Below are positions 4,444 through 8,434 of a DNA stretch of 8,434 nucleotides, piece by piece. The notes under the pieces were generated by a model. It made no database searches and had not been told where the DNA came from. It was given only the letters and a program-made list of their open reading frames with translations. Origin of the DNA: Gammaproteobacteria bacterium UBA4475 (GTDB lineage Bacteria; Pseudomonadota; Gammaproteobacteria; Pseudomonadales; Azotimanducaceae); contig DGOD01000211.1 in the NCBI GenBank assembly GCA_002389265.1, positions 1 to 8,434 of the forward strand, written 5' to 3'. How positions within the stretch are numbered: position 1 is the first letter of the stretch; every line of letters begins with the position of its first letter. A program made the position numbers and the translations under genes.

Positions 4444-6642
4444 TCAGGCTATTTTCAGGGGTAGGGATCGCAGTCTTTGGCCCGTGGCTTGATATACGGC
4501 GCTGGCCACGGCAGGTGCAATGGGCGGCAGGCCCGGTTCGCCGACGCCGGTGGGTGCAGTTCCGCTATTGATGATAACGACCTCAACCTGCGGTGCTTCA
4601 CTCATTTTGAGGATGGGGTAGTCATGAAAGTTGCTTTGTTTAAACGCGCCTTGCACCAACTCCAAGTCACCATAAAGCGCCGCGGTCAGTCCAAACATCA
4701 CGGCGCCTTCCATCTGCCCGCGAACAATATCTGGATTGACCGCGATACCACAATCAACGATGCAGGTCACCTTATGCACTCTGATAGTTTTGCCAATCAC
4801 GGATACTTCGGCAATCTCGGCCACGTCTGTGGCGAAGGAGTTGTGGGCTGCAAAACCGAGAAACCGACCTTCCGCAGGTTGCATTGCCAGCATGTGTTGC
4901 TGCGCCACGCGGATCACGTTATTCAGCCGGGGATTACCCTGGGTGTTTTTGAGTCGAAACGCGACGGGATCCATGCCGGCTTTTTCAGCCAACTCATCGG
5001 TGATGCCTTCCTTTGCGAAGGACGTATAAGAGTGGCCAACTGAGCGCCAAAACGTCAGTGGGATATCGTGTTCTACCGTGACATGGTTCACGGTTTTATT
5101 GTCGGTGTCGTAGTCTTCGTATAATCCCTCGACACTGGCGTGATCCACCATCCAGCCGGCAAAGATATCCTGTGACAAGCCCACCATGAAGTCGATGGTG
5201 CCTTCATTGAGCCCTGGAAACAGGGCCGGCATCATATTCTGCAGGGTCTTCGGTGTGATGTTGCCGCCCACGCGCTTTGCCTGCCAGGCGGTGATACTGC
5301 CATCGTTTTTTACGCCAGCTTTGATCTTCATCAGGGAGGCAGGACGGTAAACGCCGTTTTGAATGTCGTCTTCCCGTGACCAGAGCAGATGAACGGGTTT
5401 GTTACTGGCAACCGCCACTTCCGTGGCCTCGATGACATGAGTTAAGGTGCCACGGCGCCCAAAGGCGCCGCCTAGGTAAGTGCTGTGCGCGCGAACCTTC
5501 TCCACCGGGATGCCAGAAAAGCGCGACACGAGTCCCTGTGCGGCAACAATGCCTTGGGTGCCAGACCAAACATCCGCCTCACCGTTCTCGATTCGAACAA
5601 CGGCGTTCATGGGTTCCAGTGGTGCGTGAGCAAGAAAAGGTGCCCAGTATTCGGCTTCAATAATGTGGTCTGCCGCTGCAAGGCCGGCCTTGACGTCGCC
5701 TTCGTCCGTATCCACGACGCCTTCGTCCTGTTGCATGGCCTGGTTATAATCAGCGCGTACATCGCGGCTGTTGACTTGGCTTAAGGCAACCTCTTCCCAT
5801 AAGGGGGAAAGTTTTGCTGCTGCGGTCTTTGCTTGCCAGTATTTTTTGGCGACCACTGCGACACCACTGGAAATTTCGATGATATCGGTGACGCCCGGCA
5901 TGCTAAGTGCGACTGACTTATCGACGGATTTGAGCTTGGCACCAGCCACGGGAGAGCGCCTGACGACCGCGTGGTGCATGTTGGGAATATCGATGTCGAT
6001 GCCAAACTCGGCGGTGCCCGTTGATTTCGCGGCGGCATCAACCCGCTGGAAAGCTTGACCAATATAGCGAAACTCAGCATTTGACTTCAAAGCTGCCTCT
6101 GTCGGCGCCTCAAGGCTCGCGGCAGTTTGCACAAACTGACCATAGGGGTATTGCTTGCCCGCCACGACAATGTGGCCGTCGCGGGTTGAGATGACGCTTG
6201 CAGTGACGCCTAAATCTTGTGCGGCTGCCGCGACTAACAGACCTCGCGTATTGGCGCCAACCTGACGCAGTTGCAGATAGTGCGCCTTGAGCGAGCTGCT
6301 ACCGCCGGTACCCTGAACGCCAAAGTCGGGGTTGTTGTAATCACTGTGAACACCAGCGAACAGAATTTCCATGTCTTTTGGGTGAACATCGAGTTCTTCA
6401 CCGATCAGCGTGCTCAATCCAGTCGTCACCCCTTGGCCCATTTCGTCGCGAGGACAGTAGAAACGAATACCATTGTCAGGCGTGATCTGCAGAAAGGCGT
6501 TGGGCACAAAGCCCTGTTGCGCCAGCGTAATCGGTAACTCACTGGAGGAACATCCCGTCATTGAAAAGCCAATGACTAATCCACCACCGACAATCCCCGT
6601 GGTTTTCAGAAACTGCCGACGAGACATGTTTATTGCACTCAT
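4444..6642 (-). CDS. Molybdopterin-binding large subunit of an IorB-type oxidoreductase, Tat-exported
   Basis: The protein has 732 residues and belongs to the xanthine oxidase superfamily, in the branch of isoquinoline 1-oxidoreductase beta subunits. A twin-arginine signal SRRQFLKTTG (7-16) is followed by a hydrophobic stretch and then MTGC (28-31), a possible lipobox. Further markers, in order, are DEMGQG (66-71), GVQGTGGSSS (108-117), GGAFGRRG (391-398), FWRSVGHS (531-538) and GVGEPG (699-704). E702 in the last is the expected catalytic glutamate beside molybdenum. Such enzymes hydroxylate N-heterocycles or oxidise aldehydes with water as oxygen donor. They pass electrons through the small subunit to an outside acceptor, often a cytochrome c; there is no FAD subunit here. 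The frame is open upstream to 6864, but the ATG at 6642 is preferred: it overlaps the small-subunit stop (ATGA), has AGGAG eight bases before it, and puts the RR motif at the N-terminus. Substrate is unknown. Confidence 0.9.
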   Translation of the reverse strand: MSAINMSRRQFLKTTGIVGGGLVIGFSMTGCSSSELPITLAQQGFVPNAFLQITPDNGIRFYCPRDEMGQGVTTGLSTLIGEELDVHPKDMEILFAGVHSDYNNPDFGVQGTGGSSSLKAHYLQLRQVGANTRGLLVAAAAQDLGVTASVISTRDGHIVVAGKQYPYGQFVQTAASLEAPTEAALKSNAEFRYIGQAFQRVDAAAKSTGTAEFGIDIDIPNMHHAVVRRSPVAGAKLKSVDKSVALSMPGVTDIIEISSGVAVVAKKYWQAKTAAAKLSPLWEEVALSQVNSRDVRADYNQAMQQDEGVVDTDEGDVKAGLAAADHIIEAEYWAPFLAHAPLEPMNAVVRIENGEADVWSGTQGIVAAQGLVSRFSGIPVEKVRAHSTYLGGAFGRRGTLTHVIEATEVAVASNKPVHLLWSREDDIQNGVYRPASLMKIKAGVKNDGSITAWQAKRVGGNITPKTLQNMMPALFPGLNEGTIDFMVGLSQDIFAGWMVDHASVEGLYEDYDTDNKTVNHVTVEHDIPLTFWRSVGHSYTSFAKEGITDELAEKAGMDPVAFRLKNTQGNPRLNNVIRVAQQHMLAMQPAEGRFLGFAAHNSFATDVAEIAEVSVIGKTIRVHKVTCIVDCGIAVNPDIVRGQMEGAVMFGLTAALYGDLELVQGAFKQSNFHDYPILKMSEAPQVEVVIINSGTAPTGVGEPGLPPIAPAVASAVYQATGQRLRSLPLKIA

Positions 6643-7127
6643 GCCTTTTGCTCCTGTGCCGCATTGTAGGCAAGGTTCTGCTGCGCCACGCTCAGGATAG
6701 TACCCTTGATACGTACGTAGCACCCACAGCGGCAAATGTTGCCCGACATGGCAGCATCGACATCGGCTGCTGTGGGGTTGGGATTGTGCTTCAGTAGCGA
6801 GGCCGCCGCCATGATTTGCCCAGACTGGCAGTAACCACATTGGGGTACGCTGGCGTCCACCCAAGCGGTTTGTAATGGATGCATATCCTCCAGTGTGCCA
6901 AGCCCCTCGATGGTGGTCACTTGGCGGCCGGCGACCGTGCTGATTGGCAGCATGCAGGTTCGCATGGCCTCATCATCAATATGCATGGTACAAGCACCAC
7001 ATAAACCTGCGCCGCAGCCAAACTTGGATCCCTTGAGTTTAAACGTATCTCTGACTACCCAAAGCAGGGGAGTGGTGGGATCATCGTCAGTGCTGACTGG
7101 CTTGCCATTGAGTATGAACTCGATCAT
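6639..7127 (-). CDS. [2Fe-2S] small subunit of an IorA-type molybdenum oxidoreductase
   Basis: This 162-residue protein has the two-cluster layout of the family. The N-terminal plant-ferredoxin-type cluster uses C38, C43, C46 and C58 (FGCGAGLCGACTMH, then TC). The all-helical second cluster uses C97, C100, C132 and C134 (QCGYCQSGQI and NICRCGCY). It carries electrons from the molybdenum site of the neighbouring large subunit to an outside acceptor. An extra cysteine, C136, stands where most relatives have Thr or another residue. The protein has no signal of its own, so it probably assembles in the cytoplasm and is exported together with the Tat-bearing large subunit. The ATG at 7127 has GGAG about ten bases upstream. 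The stop overlaps the large-subunit start by four bases, a sign of coupled translation and fixed stoichiometry. Confidence 0.93.
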   Translation of the reverse strand: MIEFILNGKPVSTDDDPTTPLLWVVRDTFKLKGSKFGCGAGLCGACTMHIDDEAMRTCMLPISTVAGRQVTTIEGLGTLEDMHPLQTAWVDASVPQCGYCQSGQIMAAASLLKHNPNPTAADVDAAMSGNICRCGCYVRIKGTILSVAQQNLAYNAAQEQKA

Positions 7128-7160
7128 GAATTGATCGCTCCGTTATGATTGTGATGAGAG

Positions 7161-7170
7161 TCTCGCGAGA
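7161..7170. promoter_or_regulatory. Palindrome at the putative transcription start of the iorA-like operon
   Basis: TCTCGCGAGA is a perfect 10-base palindrome 34-43 bases before the ATG of the small subunit. On the minus strand it directly follows, sharing one base with, a possible -10 element TATTAT (7170-7175). It would therefore sit over the transcription start, where repressors commonly bind. The matching -35 (GAGTCA at 17 bp) is poor. Palindromes of this length are not rare by chance. Confidence 0.25.
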
Positions 7171-7175
7171 TAATA
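7170..7175 (-). promoter_or_regulatory. Candidate -10 element for the iorA-iorB-crotonase operon
   Basis: On the minus strand TATTAT matches TATAAT at five of six bases and lies in the AT-rich 132-bp gap after the SDR gene. A promoter here would let the molybdoenzyme operon be expressed apart from the SDR gene. The upstream hexamer at 17 bp (GAGTCA) is weak, so an activator may be needed or the call may be wrong. Confidence 0.3.
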
Positions 7176-7259
7176 TTCAGTTTACGTATTTTTGACTCGG
7201 CTGTACTGATAGAAGTTCGGATGCCGCTAATTGTCTTTGATCTCGTTCCCAAACTTGAT

Positions 7260-8270
7260 TTAGACGACCTTGGCATCGATGAGGCTTTGGGCGCCGTCTA
7301 TAATCGCTTCTTCAGCGCTGCGGGGTTGCCAGCCGAGTTGCTGTGCCAGGGTGATGTCATAAAGTTTGGTCTTGCCAAGGTCGTTTACAAGGCTGGCCAG
7401 GGGCTTGTTAAAGCGCGCCATGAGCCTGGCTAAAAAATTCGGCAATTCGCGTCGCGGCAGTTTGGCGTCATATTGGGGAAAGTGCTGGCGCAGCACCATC
7501 GCGATGTCCTTGAACCAGAGAAAGCCGTTGCTGGCAATCAGCCGCCGACCGGCGGCTTCAGGTTGCTCATAAGCCAATCGATGCAAGCTGGCGACGTCCC
7601 TCACATCCACAATACCCAGACCGAGTTGCGGGACCAGGGGGAATTGTCCCATCAGCAAGATGAGCAAGACTTCCAGCGATGAGCCGTAATCAGATTCCAG
7701 GGCTGGCCCGAGAACCATCGCAGGGTTGACGGTCACGAGCTCAGGTCCACCTTGCGCAACAAAATCCCAAGCTGCCCGTTCGGCAATAGTTTTACTCATC
7801 ACGTAGGGCGTTAATCCAGGCGATTGCAAGTCAGTCCAGTGATCTGCCGTCAAGAGCTCTCCAGCATGTTGTTGACCGCTGGATACGGCGGCGACCGATG
7901 AGGTGAGTACGACCCGTTTGATGCCTGCAGACTTGGCAGCCTGGAGGACGTTCAAGGTTCCTTCACGGGCGGGCACAATGATCTCGTCAGCATTGTCAGG
8001 TTGTTCCACCGGCACTGGCGATGCGATGTGAAATACCCCGGTACAGCCTTCGATGGCGGCTAACCAGCAGTCGGCCTCGGTCAAGCTTGCCTGAACAAAT
8101 TCCAGAGCCGCGATGTTGTCCGTGTGTTTGGCAAACATTGCCCGCAGCGGCTCAGCACGGTCCAGGTTGCGTAGGGTGCCGCGGACCTCATAGCCATGAT
8201 TTAGCAGCTCTATTACTGTGTGGCTGCCGATGAAGCCCGACGCGCCGGTAACCAGTATTTTTTCAGCCAT
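7260..8270 (-). CDS. NAD(P)-dependent extended SDR, dihydroflavonol-4-reductase-like
   Basis: This 336-residue protein has the extended-SDR length. The dinucleotide motif GASGFIGSH (9-17) opens a Rossmann fold. R34 and R38 after the second strand favour NADPH. FHIASP (80-85), the catalytic serine region LTSSVAAV (122-129) and YVMSK (Y156, K160) follow, which is the arrangement of DFR/cinnamoyl-CoA-reductase-like enzymes. The usual Asp that contacts the adenine (DLTD in relatives) is Ser62 in ASLTEAD. Such enzymes reduce ketones or aldehydes, or act on sterol- or sugar-like substrates; this one's substrate is unknown. The ATG at 8270 has no clear ribosome site before it. The gene precedes the molybdoenzyme operon by 132 bp on the same strand and may belong to the same pathway. 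It is cytoplasmic with no membrane segment. Confidence 0.88.
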   Translation of the reverse strand: MAEKILVTGASGFIGSHTVIELLNHGYEVRGTLRNLDRAEPLRAMFAKHTDNIAALEFVQASLTEADCWLAAIEGCTGVFHIASPVPVEQPDNADEIIVPAREGTLNVLQAAKSAGIKRVVLTSSVAAVSSGQQHAGELLTADHWTDLQSPGLTPYVMSKTIAERAAWDFVAQGGPELVTVNPAMVLGPALESDYGSSLEVLLILLMGQFPLVPQLGLGIVDVRDVASLHRLAYEQPEAAGRRLIASNGFLWFKDIAMVLRQHFPQYDAKLPRRELPNFLARLMARFNKPLASLVNDLGKTKLYDITLAQQLGWQPRSAEEAIIDGAQSLIDAKVV

Positions 8271-8397
8271 AGGAGTTCACGTTTGAGTTATCTAAGTTGA
8301 TTGCGCCCCAGTGGCGCCCGTGCATTGATCGCAGGCGACCACATTAGCATGAGGAGGTAGAGGAGGACAGTTTGTTGAAATTCAGGGCTCTACGCCA

Positions 8398-8434
8398 TGT
8401 GTTGAATTCAGTGTGTCGAATTCAGTGTGTCGAA
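8398..8434. repeat. 14-bp tandem repeat at the window edge
   Basis: The unit TGTGTYGAATTCAG occurs at 8398-8411 (Y is T), again at 8412-8425 (Y is C), and in part at 8426-8434, where the window ends. A degenerate relative, TTGTTGAAATTCAG, lies at 8373-8385 or so. The total number of copies cannot be seen. It lies upstream of the SDR gene in a 164-bp stretch with no recognisable gene. Confidence 0.8.

Noticed and set aside
4477..5043. 188-codon open frame on the + strand inside the large-subunit gene
   Set aside because: It is antisense to a clearly conserved coding sequence and its product resembles no protein family I know.
6643..6864. N-terminal extension of the molybdoenzyme large subunit by 74 codons
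   Set aside because: It overlaps the cysteine-rich end of the small subunit in another frame and would place the twin-arginine motif at residues 82-83. The ATG at 6642 has a ribosome site and the ATGA overlap.
8271..8397. Possible gene, RNA or promoter upstream of the SDR gene
   Set aside because: No open frame of useful length, no RNA fold and no convincing -35/-10 pair were seen; only GC-rich partial repeats around GGCGCC.

Overview
The window looks like chromosomal DNA of a Gram-negative proteobacterium, most likely a marine-type gammaproteobacterium of the Halieaceae/Spongiibacteraceae kind. The pointers are an outer-membrane beta-barrel protein with a signal peptide, a Tat-exported molybdoenzyme of the IorAB type, an FNR/Anr-like site, and a set of lipid or xenobiotic catabolism families (TauD/TfdA, PhyH, crotonase, extended SDR). 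The taxon is an inference from gene content; no rRNA or marker gene is present. There are no tRNA genes, CRISPR arrays, insertion sequences or phage genes. Nearly all of the sequence is ordinary, intact, densely packed coding DNA.

Left part (1-1958): the last 17 codons of a PLP-dependent trans-sulfuration enzyme run in from the left on the + strand. They converge on a minus-strand pair of unrelated Fe(II)/2-oxoglutarate oxygenases, a PhyH-like protein followed by a TauD/TfdA-like dioxygenase. The 79-bp gap between the pair holds a 7-1-7 palindrome, a strong AAGGAGG sequence and a 15-codon leader ORF whose stop overlaps the TauD-like start (TGATG).

Middle (1959-3576): on the + strand lie a small outer-membrane beta-barrel protein and a two-helix YcxB-like membrane protein. 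The barrel gene is preceded by an FNR/Anr-like box spaced as in a class II activated promoter. The two genes are separated by a 17-bp stem hairpin. The YcxB-like gene has a promoter placed so that its mRNA may be leaderless.

Right part (3615-8434): a minus-strand cluster reads SDR reductase, then IorA-like [2Fe-2S] subunit, IorB-like molybdopterin subunit (ATGA overlap) and enoyl-CoA hydratase/isomerase (25-bp gap). The last three look like one transcription unit. They suggest a periplasmic or membrane-anchored molybdenum hydroxylase/aldehyde oxidase working alongside a cytoplasmic CoA-thioester step and an NAD(P)H-dependent carbonyl reductase, on an unknown substrate. The right edge runs into a 14-bp tandem repeat that continues past the window.

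I did not find a clearly new multi-gene system. The best leads are the Tat signal plus lipobox on the molybdoenzyme, the leader ORF and palindrome before the TauD-like gene, the FNR-like promoter, and the possible leaderless YcxB-like mRNA.
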